A stretch of 64,000 nucleotides of DNA. It comes from Bacteroidales bacterium UBA2861 (lineage in GTDB: Bacteria > Bacteroidota > Bacteroidia > Bacteroidales > UBA932). The notes beneath the pieces are model-generated. The model was given only the letters and a program-made list of their open reading frames with translations, ran no database searches and had not been told where the DNA came from. Of the stretch, positions 52,292-60,144 are shown one piece after another; position 1 is the first letter of the stretch, and each line of letters starts with the position of its first letter. Location: NCBI GenBank assembly GCA_002350615.1, contig DEFD01000025.1:62001-126000 (forward strand), written 5' to 3'. Both the position numbers and the translations under genes were made by a program.

Positions 52292-53041
52292 TTATTTCCC
52301 CTGTTCGGCCGAAAGCCGCTGGAATTCCTCACGTGCGGCCTGCATGTCCTTGAGGAAGTCCGCACTCGTATGGAGACGGGCATAGCAGGCCGAGGCCAGC
52401 ACACGGGAGGCATCCACATCGCTCTGCCAGTGGTAACCGCCTATCACCCTGCTCTCTCCCCATTCGAAGCCATAGGACAGAAGCGCGTTTTGGGCCGCTG
52501 GATTTATCTCGCTGAGCAACAGAGCCATACCCCATCCGCGAATGGAATGGCCGGAAGGATAGGATCCGGTTCCTGCAAGATCTTTATCCCATTTGGGAGT
52601 TATGGTCTTTTCTCCATAAACCACAAAGGGACGCTTGCGCATATAGGCCTGTTTCGGGCCGGTGGCTCCAAGCCGGATGGTCTTTATGCTTTTCTTTATC
52701 AGTCGGTATATGGCAGGAGTCTTTTCCTTGGAAATCTCCAAACCGAAGGATTCGCTGAAAAGACGGCACATTTCGGGGATCTTCGTCGTCGCATGAAGCT
52801 TCGCCAGCTCCCCGCGAGGGGTGTCCCGGAGTGTTTTGCCCCATTCATACCGGCTGATGTCGTACTTCATCAGGAGGGAACTGTCCGAAGGAGGTGCCGG
52901 CAGGAACACAACCGCATCCGGCATCTGGGAGGCCTTGAAATACAGGGTATCCTTCTCCTGTTTGCGGGAATTGTCCTGCGCGCCCAGGGTAAGTACAGCG
53001 AAAAAGGTCGCCGTCAAAAGAGTCAGGATGGTTCTTTTCAT
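52292..53041 (-). CDS. Class A acid phosphatase (PAP2 superfamily), secreted
   Basis: The 249-residue protein has a signal peptide (TLLTATFFAVLTLGAQ) and the three PAP2 motifs: KQAYMRKRPF, SYPSGHS and SRVIGGYHWQSD, with the catalytic histidines in the second and third. It is a periplasmic non-specific acid phosphatase of the PhoN/NSAP-A type that would release phosphate from organic esters. Its stop codon abuts that of the convergent MBL gene. Confidence 0.92.
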   Translation of the reverse strand: MKRTILTLLTATFFAVLTLGAQDNSRKQEKDTLYFKASQMPDAVVFLPAPPSDSSLLMKYDISRYEWGKTLRDTPRGELAKLHATTKIPEMCRLFSESFGLEISKEKTPAIYRLIKKSIKTIRLGATGPKQAYMRKRPFVVYGEKTITPKWDKDLAGTGSYPSGHSIRGWGMALLLSEINPAAQNALLSYGFEWGESRVIGGYHWQSDVDASRVLASACYARLHTSADFLKDMQAAREEFQRLSAEQGK

Positions 53042-53053
53042 CTATATCTGTTT

Positions 53054-53461
53054 TTATTGCTTACAGCTTTCATATTTTAGTCCGGCCACCCGTGACATAT
53101 GCTTCACGTTGCCCGTAATGAGTATTCTGTCGAAAAATACTGCAGTGCATGCAATCAGAAGGTCGATTTCTTCTATCGGGTTTCCCTGCTGTCTCAATGC
53201 CGCCCGCTGACGCGCGGCTTCCTCATAGGCAGCAGACGAAGGCAGTATTGTCAAGCTCTCTTCTATCTTCCTGACAATGCCAATGTTATCCTGCCGCCGG
53301 TCACTTTGGTACGCTCCGCAATACAATTCATACAGAGTCAGGTCGGCTATCGCAAAATTGGAAATGCCCGCATCAAGCAACAACTTTGGCAGTTTTTCCC
53401 CTATTCCCCTGATATAGTCCACCAGGACGCTGGTATCCAAAAGATATTTAGTGTCTGTCAT
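53054..53461 (-). CDS. PIN-domain toxin (VapC-like)
   Basis: The 135-residue protein has the acidic PIN residues in LLDTSVLVDY, LTLYELYCG and EEIDLLIACTA, with LITGNVKHM near the end. VapC toxins are RNases that cut tRNA or rRNA. The start overlaps the antitoxin stop by four bases (ATGA), the classic order antitoxin then toxin. Target RNA unknown. Confidence 0.88.
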   Translation of the reverse strand: MTDTKYLLDTSVLVDYIRGIGEKLPKLLLDAGISNFAIADLTLYELYCGAYQSDRRQDNIGIVRKIEESLTILPSSAAYEEAARQRAALRQQGNPIEEIDLLIACTAVFFDRILITGNVKHMSRVAGLKYESCKQ

Positions 53462-53751
53462 AAAGCCTCAATCTCATTTTCAATCCGTCCGCCCCTTATA
53501 TTTTCCATTATTTCTTCGGGACTTTCGCTTCCCTGCCATTTTCCGAATATGGAATCTGCAAAAGCCATCGTTTTTTTTCTGGCTTCCTCGAGTTCCTCGG
53601 CTGTTCGGATATCTGCCGTCGCTTTGGATAAAATCAAGGTAACGTACTCATTGACACTGGTATCTGCCTGTCTGGCCGCTTCTTTCAAGCGCCCGTAGAG
53701 CCTGTCGTCGAATCTGAATGCCGTCTGCACCTTTTTAGGTTTTCTTTCCAT
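53458..53751 (-). CDS. Antitoxin with ribbon-helix-helix-like N-terminus
   Basis: The 97-residue protein begins with a DNA-binding ribbon-helix-helix-like segment (VQTAFRFDDRLYGRLKEAA, DTSVNEYVTLIL) and has an acidic C-terminal tail (MENIRGGRIENEIEAL) suited to cover the toxin's active site. It is the first gene of the pair and should repress its own promoter, which carries two GTTAT...ATAAC inverted repeats (see regulatory entry). Confidence 0.8.
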   Translation of the reverse strand: MERKPKKVQTAFRFDDRLYGRLKEAARQADTSVNEYVTLILSKATADIRTAEELEEARKKTMAFADSIFGKWQGSESPEEIMENIRGGRIENEIEAL

Positions 53752-53753
53752 GT

Positions 53754-53802
53754 GTTATATATTATTGATAACAAAGATATGTTATTTAATAATATAACAC
53801 AA
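53754..53802 (-). promoter_or_regulatory. Toxin-antitoxin promoter with two candidate operators
   Basis: On the minus strand TTG (53802-53800), exactly 20 bases and TATCTTTG (53779-53772) make a full consensus promoter. Two inverted repeats of the form GTTAT-N8/9-ATAAC lie at 53781-53798 (spacer) and 53754-53772 (just downstream), ideal for antitoxin autoregulation. Confidence 0.6.
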
Positions 53803-53822
53803 ATAATTTGCCATGAATCTTT

Positions 53823-55436
53823 TCAAAGTCCGAAATCCCTGCGGTCCAGGAATCTGTACGCCGCCGCTTCCGCGATATGGGCCGGGAGGATGGGTCCTGC
53901 ATCAGGAGCCCTGTCCCGCATGACTGCGTCCGGGGTGTCAAGCGCCATCCTTGCGGCTTCCATGTCGGCTATCGTCCTTGCAAGCCTGATTATCCTGCTA
54001 TATGCCCTCGCCGAGAGCCCCATATTGTCTATTATCCTCTGTATCATATCATTGCACTCATCAGAAAGAGAGCAGAACCTTTCAGTCTGGCCGGGCGACA
54101 TCTCCGCATTGGTAAAGATGCCTTCGCCATCGAAACGCCTTTTCTGGATCTCCCTTGCCAGTTTCACCCTGGCCGCTATCGCCGAACTCGGTTCCCCGGA
54201 AGCCTTTTTTATGAGGGAACTCGTGGCCACGGGATGCATCCAGACCTGAAGGTCTATGCGGTCCATTATGGGGCCTGACAGCCTGGCAAGATAGTTCCTG
54301 ACCCTGCCTTCGCTGCAGCTGCACCTTTCTCCTTCGCCATAGTACCCGCAGGGGCAGGGATTGGAAGCCGCCACCAGCATGAAGGAGCAGGGATATTCTA
54401 TCTTGGATTTTAGCCTGGATATCACCACCCTGCGGTCTTCTATGGGGTTTCGGAGCGCTTCAAGGGTGGATTTCGGCATCTGCGCGAGCTCGTCGAGAAA
54501 AAGCACCCCGTTGTGTGCCAGGCTCACTTCCCCGGGAAGGATATTGTCCCCGCTCCCGCCGCCTATGAGAGAAACCATGGACGCGCTGTAATGGGGAGCC
54601 CGGAAAGGACGGCTCCGCATGAGACCGCCTCCCGCGCCGCGCTTCCCCACTATCGAATAGAGCTTGCTCGTGACAAGGGATTCTTCCGCTGTCATGGGCG
54701 GCAGGATTCCCGCAATCGCCTTTGCAAGCGAGGTCTTGCCCGATCCCGGAGCCCCTATCATTATGAGATTGTGCCCGCCTGCGGCAGCTATCTCCGCACC
54801 GCGTTTGGCACCCTCCTGACCTGCTATGCATGCGAAATCGACATAATTCCCGACAGGCTCTTCTCCGGATGGGAGATCCTCCTGAAACAGGTCCATACGG
54901 TTCCAGACAAGGTAATCGCTGCAGTCTTCGCTTTCTTCAAGTATGAGCAGCACTTCGTCCAGACTCTTCACGCCGAAAATCCGGAGTCCCCTGAACTCGG
55001 CGGCTTCCCTGGCCGAATTGAGCGGAAGGATGCAGCCCTCAAAGCCGCTCTTTATGGCCAGTTCGGCAACCGGAAGGGCTCCCGGTACATCCCTCACGGA
55101 CGCATCCAGCCCGAGTTCTCCCATTATGATATATTTGCCGAGCCCGGGCATCTGCCGCTGGTCCGACGCGGCTATTATGCCAAGCGCTATCGGGAGGTCG
55201 TACCCGCTCCCGTTTTTCCGCATATCCGCGGGTGCCAGATTTATGACTATTTTCTTGCCCGGAACATGGAATCCCCTGGACTGCAGGGCCGTAACCGTTC
55301 TCAGCAGGCTCTCTTTCACCGCAGCGTCGGCAAGGCCCACAAGATGCACGCCTATCCCCCTGTCGATGCTGACCTCGACAGTAACCGCCACGGCGTCGAT
55401 ACCGACGCTTTTCGCTCCTGTTATGTTGACAAGCAT
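53823..55436 (-). CDS. YifB/ComM-family Mg-chelatase-like AAA ATPase
   Basis: The 537-residue protein has an N-terminal domain beginning with the family signature TGAKSVGIDAVAVTVEVSID, Walker A in GAPGSGKTSLAKAIAGI near residue 235, and a cysteine-rich ASNPCPCGYYGEGERCSC segment near residue 360. ComM orthologues are hexameric helicases that aid branch migration during natural transformation, but YifB is widespread in non-transformable bacteria. It follows the unknown lipoprotein gene by four bases. Confidence 0.93.
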   Translation of the reverse strand: MLVNITGAKSVGIDAVAVTVEVSIDRGIGVHLVGLADAAVKESLLRTVTALQSRGFHVPGKKIVINLAPADMRKNGSGYDLPIALGIIAASDQRQMPGLGKYIIMGELGLDASVRDVPGALPVAELAIKSGFEGCILPLNSAREAAEFRGLRIFGVKSLDEVLLILEESEDCSDYLVWNRMDLFQEDLPSGEEPVGNYVDFACIAGQEGAKRGAEIAAAGGHNLIMIGAPGSGKTSLAKAIAGILPPMTAEESLVTSKLYSIVGKRGAGGGLMRSRPFRAPHYSASMVSLIGGGSGDNILPGEVSLAHNGVLFLDELAQMPKSTLEALRNPIEDRRVVISRLKSKIEYPCSFMLVAASNPCPCGYYGEGERCSCSEGRVRNYLARLSGPIMDRIDLQVWMHPVATSSLIKKASGEPSSAIAARVKLAREIQKRRFDGEGIFTNAEMSPGQTERFCSLSDECNDMIQRIIDNMGLSARAYSRIIRLARTIADMEAARMALDTPDAVMRDRAPDAGPILPAHIAEAAAYRFLDRRDFGL

Positions 55437-55440
55437 TGCC

Positions 55441-56640
55441 TCAGTATTTTATGCAGAAACCAAGGGAACTGATGAAGCCGTTAATATCCAGGGGGTAATC
55501 TTCACCTTCCAGAATCACATAGGGACGGCCTCCTCCCCGCGGTGTAACGCCCATGCACAGACCGGCATCGGTAATGACAGCGCAGTCCCTGGAGAAACAA
55601 TAGGCCAGCGGGATATCCAGCAGCGGCCCGTCCCCGTCGTCCACTATGAGGCCTCCGGCACGGGAACAGACCGCATAGATTTCCTTTTCCCGGCAATAGA
55701 TGAAATCCGCTCCGGAACTGAATTTCTTCACTTCCCCTCCGAGAATCTGGCATACGCTTTCCGGCTCACCGCCGAAGACAACATTAAGTATTTTATGGGG
55801 AATCCGGAAGCCCATTATGCAGATATCTCCCTGGTCGAAACACATCCCTGCGGCCACCCAGCTATAGTTTCCCAGCCCTATCGTCTTTGACGGAGTCTTG
55901 ACGTGAGACGTACCGAGACCGGCGCCGTAGAAGAGATATTCCTTCCCGTCATGCACCTTGACATCATAAACTTCAGAGGCCGAAGACGGGACTTTGACCG
56001 GGTATGGTACTCCGTCCCTCACCTTGAAACATCTGCCGTCAGGCTCCCTATAGCAGAAATAGCTGTGGCCTCCGTCTATGTAGAGGGCCCCCGTAGTTCC
56101 GTAGGAAGAAGCATTGAAACTGCCGAAAACGCAGCAGTCCTCCATCTCCAGGATTAGGGTTCCGTTTTTACGGAGCATGTAGCCTCCGCCGCCTCTGAGA
56201 CGCCCCAGAGTATATATGCTGTTGCCCGATGGCAGCAGGCCGACGAGGAATTCCCTGCCCGGATAACGCAGGACTTCTTCTCCGTCCCTTTTGATTATGG
56301 TCTGCGAGTCCGTTGCGAACTCCGTGTACAGGCGCCCGTCAATGATATGGTGGGTGTCCGGATCCGTGCTTATGCAGGCATCCGCACCCGTGGGATAGAC
56401 GGCAACAGGCTTCATATTGCGATACAGGATGAGTTCACATCCGGCTCCCCCTGCCGCGCTGTCCCGGCGCCAGTCATAATCCGGCGGCACTTTGACGGCA
56501 GAGATATAAAGAGCGGTATCCGGCATCGGAAGTGGAAGCGGCGGTTCTTCCGGGCTTACTCCGACAACATCGACTTTTTCACAGGAATGGGCCGGAAGCA
56601 GCAGTAAACCGGCCATGGCAATTTTCAGCAATTTTTTCAT
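55441..56640 (-). CDS. Lipoprotein of unknown function, probable beta-propeller-like repeats
   Basis: I do not recognise this 399-residue protein. It has a lipoprotein signal (LLLLPAHSC, cysteine at residue 20), a proline-rich segment (PEEPPLPLPMP) and then repeated ~45-residue strand-turn units with patterns like LYTEFATDSQTIIKRDG, YIDGGHSYFCYRE and VKVHDGKEYLFYG. These suggest a WD/Kelch-like propeller of blades built around short hydrophobic strands. It has many cysteines for a Bacteroidota surface protein. The gene shares the minus strand with yifB. Binding or sensing outside the cell is a guess. Confidence 0.55.
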   Translation of the reverse strand: MKKLLKIAMAGLLLLPAHSCEKVDVVGVSPEEPPLPLPMPDTALYISAVKVPPDYDWRRDSAAGGAGCELILYRNMKPVAVYPTGADACISTDPDTHHIIDGRLYTEFATDSQTIIKRDGEEVLRYPGREFLVGLLPSGNSIYTLGRLRGGGGYMLRKNGTLILEMEDCCVFGSFNASSYGTTGALYIDGGHSYFCYREPDGRCFKVRDGVPYPVKVPSSASEVYDVKVHDGKEYLFYGAGLGTSHVKTPSKTIGLGNYSWVAAGMCFDQGDICIMGFRIPHKILNVVFGGEPESVCQILGGEVKKFSSGADFIYCREKEIYAVCSRAGGLIVDDGDGPLLDIPLAYCFSRDCAVITDAGLCMGVTPRGGGRPYVILEGEDYPLDINGFISSLGFCIKY

Positions 56641-56680
56641 TTCGCACTTTTTTTGCGCAAATCAATGAAAAAACCGCCAG

Positions 56681-56698
56681 CCTTTTGTGGTCAAAAGG
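56681..56698 (-). terminator. Candidate terminator after the trans-envelope barrel gene
   Basis: A seven-base stem (CCTTTTG/CAAAAGG) with a four-base loop lies 41 bases past the stop on the minus strand; TTTTTT follows eight bases later, so the T tract is offset. Confidence 0.4.
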
Positions 56699-56738
56699 TG
56701 GGTACAATTTAGATTTTTCTGTTTTTTATATTCCGGGA

Positions 56739-58058
56739 CTAAAGATTGAAGCGCAATCCGGCGTCGAATACAAGGAGGAAAGGCTTCTCCGTGCGGATGC
56801 TCTTCGGCTGCCTGCAGTCGAAGTAATAACGGGCCGAAGGATCGAGGTAAATGCCGAGACGGTCGGAAAGACGGAACTCCACCCCAAGTCCGACGGCAGC
56901 GGAATACTGCAGGCCTCCCGTATCTCCTTTCACCCGGATATCGCGGTCCGGGGCATGCACGGTGTATTTGTTCGAGAAGCCATATTCAGCCTCACCTCCC
57001 GCGAAAGCATACAGGCGCAGTCCTTCGATGTCCAGAATGCGGCAGTGCAGATTGAGCGGCACTCCAATATATTGCAAGGTATGGCGGACATCCGCCGCGA
57101 TGGTGCCGGCACCGTCGGTATAATTGGCCGAGAAACTGCGGGTAAGCAGGGAATAGTCGAGGCCGGTGGAGATGGAAAGCCGGTCGGTGAGGCCGATACG
57201 GATCCCGGCTCCGATGCTGAGGGGCAGCCCGTAGGTGGATTTGCTGGTTTCGCTGATTCCCTTTCCGGTATGCAGTCCGCTGGCGGCGTATGCCACCGTG
57301 CCCTCGGAGGCGTTGTTGCTCGCGAGGGATCCGCCTGCATATAAGGTAGCGGTGCGACGCTGCCTTGATTTGCGGGCGTCTTCCGCAGCCATCGCGGCGA
57401 AAGGATCGGTTTCAGCGGGAGCAAGCTTAGTTGCAGCGGGGGCATCTTTCGTTTCAGCGGGAGCCGCTTCAGTTGCGGCAGGGGCAGTTGCGGCAGCAAC
57501 TTCCTTCGATTCAGAGGGAGCCTCATGCGCAGTGGCAGGTGCCTCCTGCACAGCAGCAGGGGTCTCTTTGATTGCGGCAGGTGCCTCCTTGGTTGCAGCG
57601 GAAGTGCCCGAAGCTACAGCGACAGATGCTGCGCTTTCGGAAGAGGCGGAATACCTGCCCGAAACAGCGGGAGCTGCCTTCATCGCCGAAGGAGCGGTAT
57701 AAGCGGCTGACGGCGCGCCTTTGGAAGCAGGGGCGCTTTCGGAAACCTCGGGAGTGCTCTCAGAAACGGCAGGGGCTTCAACGACCTGCGACAGGTAACG
57801 CTCCGGCGAAGAAGCGGCATGCTTATCTGCAAGCGGGAACAACACAAGGGCAAGCACGACACTCGCGGCCAGTGCCAGCGACGCGGCGGCCCAGCCCCAA
57901 ACACGGCGTGCGGGGGTTGCGGCAGCGGGAGCGACGGCTCCGGCAGCTGCAAGGCGCGATGAAATGGCTCCCCAGGCTCCGGAGGGCGCCGGTTCCTGAG
58001 CCGCTTCACACATCGCCTTTACCTGAAGGTCGAAATCTGTGTTGTTCTGTTTTTGCAT
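56739..58058 (-). CDS. Trans-envelope anti-sigma-like protein with outer-membrane barrel (Dma-like)
   Basis: This 439-residue protein has three parts: a soluble N-terminus (~1-48) with an anti-sigma-type short amphipathic segment (FDLQVKAMCEAAQEPAPSGAW), one membrane helix (~50-73), a ~150-residue Ala/Pro/Glu/Thr/Lys-rich repeat linker, and an outer-membrane beta-barrel domain (~235-439; LYAGGSLASNN, SIGAGIRIGL, FDAGLRFNL). One chain would therefore reach from the cytoplasm to the outer membrane. This matches the dual membrane-spanning anti-sigma (Dma) proteins described in Bacteroides. The ECF sigma gene lies one base upstream. Confidence 0.78.
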   Translation of the reverse strand: MQKQNNTDFDLQVKAMCEAAQEPAPSGAWGAISSRLAAAGAVAPAAATPARRVWGWAAASLALAASVVLALVLFPLADKHAASSPERYLSQVVEAPAVSESTPEVSESAPASKGAPSAAYTAPSAMKAAPAVSGRYSASSESAASVAVASGTSAATKEAPAAIKETPAAVQEAPATAHEAPSESKEVAAATAPAATEAAPAETKDAPAATKLAPAETDPFAAMAAEDARKSRQRRTATLYAGGSLASNNASEGTVAYAASGLHTGKGISETSKSTYGLPLSIGAGIRIGLTDRLSISTGLDYSLLTRSFSANYTDGAGTIAADVRHTLQYIGVPLNLHCRILDIEGLRLYAFAGGEAEYGFSNKYTVHAPDRDIRVKGDTGGLQYSAAVGLGVEFRLSDRLGIYLDPSARYYFDCRQPKSIRTEKPFLLVFDAGLRFNL

Positions 58059-58059
58059 C

Positions 58060-58644
58060 TCAATACTTTTCTTTGATCTTGTTCTGCAGCATTGTCCGCG
58101 CTCTCTGAAGCTGCGAGCGCGAAGTCGTCTCCGATATGCCGAGCGCTTCCGCTATCTCCTTATGGGAATAGCCTTCCACCACATACATGTTGAAAACTGT
58201 CCTGAAACCTGGCGGGAGTTCCGCTATCATCCGGTTCAACTCGTTGTAGGACATCTTCTGGACAGGGGTGGCGGCGTCGGAAACCATGCTCCGGGCAGCT
58301 TCCACATCTTCGCTCTGGCGAAGCACATCCTTCTTGCGAAGCGACATCAATGCCGTATTTACAAAGATCTTTCTTGCCCAGCCTTCGAAGGAGCCATCCC
58401 CCGAGTAGCTGTCCAATTTGGTAAACAAGCTCACGAATCCTTCCTGAAAGATGTCCTCGGCCTCGTTGCGGTTGCCCATATATCGCAGGCAGACCGCGAA
58501 CATTTTGGCCGAAAGAGCATCGTACAGTGCCTTCTGCGCCTTGCTGTCGCCTTCGGAACACTTCCTCAGGGACTCAGGGCCGAAAACATCCTGCGCTTGC
58601 TTTTCCCGAGTATTAAGATGCTTCTTCTTGGCAAAAAGTTGCAT
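58060..58644 (-). CDS. ECF-type RNA polymerase sigma factor
   Basis: The 194-residue protein has sigma region 2 (LYDALSAKMFAVCLRYMGNRNEAEDIFQEGFVSLF) and region 4 (HKEIAEALGISETTSRSQLQRAR) typical of sigma-70 family group IV. It is followed one base later by the trans-envelope barrel gene, its likely anti-sigma partner. Regulon unknown. A -7-like element TAATTTTG precedes it (58666-58673, minus). Confidence 0.93.
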   Translation of the reverse strand: MQLFAKKKHLNTREKQAQDVFGPESLRKCSEGDSKAQKALYDALSAKMFAVCLRYMGNRNEAEDIFQEGFVSLFTKLDSYSGDGSFEGWARKIFVNTALMSLRKKDVLRQSEDVEAARSMVSDAATPVQKMSYNELNRMIAELPPGFRTVFNMYVVEGYSHKEIAEALGISETTSRSQLQRARTMLQNKIKEKY

Positions 58645-58665
58645 CTCGAAAAAATATTTCTGTTA

Positions 58666-58673
58666 CAAAATTA
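58666..58673 (-). promoter_or_regulatory. Candidate promoter -7 element for the sigma factor gene
   Basis: On the minus strand it reads TAATTTTG, fitting TAnnTTTG, 22 bases before the start. No TTG at the expected distance. Confidence 0.35.
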
Positions 58674-58704
58674 TTAAAAATCGCGATATAGTTGCGTATA
58701 TTTG
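58674..58704 (+). promoter_or_regulatory. Promoter for the TPR-EnvC pair
   Basis: TTA (58674-58676), exactly 20 bases and TATATTTG (58697-58704) give a near-consensus promoter, ten bases before the ATG at 58714. Confidence 0.5.
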
Positions 58705-58713
58705 CATCTTGCG

Positions 58714-60144
58714 ATGCCTACAGGAAGCTTGCATATAACAGCGATTCTCGCTGCCCTCTTCCTCTTTGCCGGAGGATTCCGGGCAGAGGCGGACAATTCC
58801 GGCATGCCGGGCGGACAGGATCAGCAGACTCAGACGGACATCCGGAAAATCCAGCAGGCTCGGCTTGAAAAAGCGAAAGAGGGCATAGTGCTGGAAGCGG
58901 TGTCGCAACTGCAGCTCGGAAATATCGAAAAGGCGAGGCAGATACTCGAATCAGCCGCAAGGCGCTGGCCTCTGGACGATGCGGTCAGATATTATCTTGC
59001 AATCTGCCAGGCCGCCGAAGGAAAAAATGCAGATGCGGAGAAAAATCTTCTGCTCGCGGAAGCGTCGGACACCGCAAATATCTGGTACAAAGACTTTCTC
59101 GCAGGTTTCTACGCCAATTCCGGGAATGAAGCCGAGGCTTCCAGGCGCTATCTCGAGCTGTTGAAGAAGCATCCTTCCGAATACAGCAACGCCTACACCC
59201 TGACGCTGCTCGCGGACAATTATCTTTCCCAGTACAAGGACAGCCTCGCACTCGAGAACTACGAGAAGGCCCTCATGCACACTCCCGGTTACACTCCGGC
59301 GCTGCTCGGGAAAACCGAAGTTTACAGGATGCGCGGCAACATGCCGGCATATTTCGCCGGAATGACGGAGGCCATGCGGGATTCCACCTTGAATCCTTCG
59401 GCCAAAGCCCAGTATGTGGACAGGATCCTGCACAATATAGACGCCCGTTTCTATCGCGTCTGGTATGCCCAGCTGGACAGCCTGGTGAACGCCTGTACGC
59501 AGGCGCATCCATCCGACAGCAGCATCCTGAAACTCGCCGGCGGCTGGTATTACGGCACAGGCAGGAAGGAAGAGGGCAAGGAACTGTTCGACAGGCTTCT
59601 GAAAGCATATCCGGAAGATCTCGACGCCCACTACATCCGTCTGCAGATGCTTTTCGAAGACGGCAGGCTTGCCGATGTGGTGGATGAATGCAACAATATA
59701 ATAAGGATAGGGGGCGATAACAATCCTAAGGTGCTACCGGCATGGTCCACCCTCGGAGACTGCTACCACAGCATAGGTTCGGCCAAGAAGGCGTACAAGG
59801 CCTATGACAAGGCACTCAAGATAGATCCGGAATATCTGCCCGTACTCAACAATTACGCCTATTATCTGAGCCTTGAGAAGAAAAAACTGAAAAAGGCGGA
59901 GCAGATGAGCCGCATCACCATAGAGAAGGCCCCCGACAACGCCACATATCTGGACACTTACGGGTGGATCCTGTATCTGCTCAAACAATACGAGAAGGCC
60001 AAGCCCCATTTCAAGCATGCTATGCTCTACGGAGGCAAGGACCAGCCCGTCATCCTGGAACATTACGCCGAAGTTCTCGAGGCGCTCGGGGACACGGAAA
60101 CGGCAAAGTACTATCGCAATCTGGCTGAAAGCAAGAAAAAATGA
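58714..60144 (+). CDS. Tetratricopeptide-repeat protein, periplasmic
   Basis: From the ATG at 58714 the product has 476 residues with a signal peptide (LHITAILAALFLFAGGF). It then has about nine TPR units, for example AVRYYLAICQAAEGKNADAEKNL, ALENYEKALMHTPGYTPAL and LDTYGWILYLLKQYEKAKPHF. TPRs bind protein partners. The gene overlaps the EnvC-like gene (ATGA), a pairing seen often in Bacteroidales, so it may help recruit or regulate cell-wall hydrolases. A TTG-led longer reading overlaps the promoter and was not used. Confidence 0.9.
   Translation: MPTGSLHITAILAALFLFAGGFRAEADNSGMPGGQDQQTQTDIRKIQQARLEKAKEGIVLEAVSQLQLGNIEKARQILESAARRWPLDDAVRYYLAICQAAEGKNADAEKNLLLAEASDTANIWYKDFLAGFYANSGNEAEASRRYLELLKKHPSEYSNAYTLTLLADNYLSQYKDSLALENYEKALMHTPGYTPALLGKTEVYRMRGNMPAYFAGMTEAMRDSTLNPSAKAQYVDRILHNIDARFYRVWYAQLDSLVNACTQAHPSDSSILKLAGGWYYGTGRKEEGKELFDRLLKAYPEDLDAHYIRLQMLFEDGRLADVVDECNNIIRIGGDNNPKVLPAWSTLGDCYHSIGSAKKAYKAYDKALKIDPEYLPVLNNYAYYLSLEKKKLKKAEQMSRITIEKAPDNATYLDTYGWILYLLKQYEKAKPHFKHAMLYGGKDQPVILEHYAEVLEALGDTETAKYYRNLAESKKK

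Noticed and set aside
57400..57800. Repeated units that could suggest a CRISPR array or tandem DNA repeat
   Set aside because: The units are imperfect, short and read as Ala/Pro/Glu protein repeats; there are no constant repeats with unique spacers.
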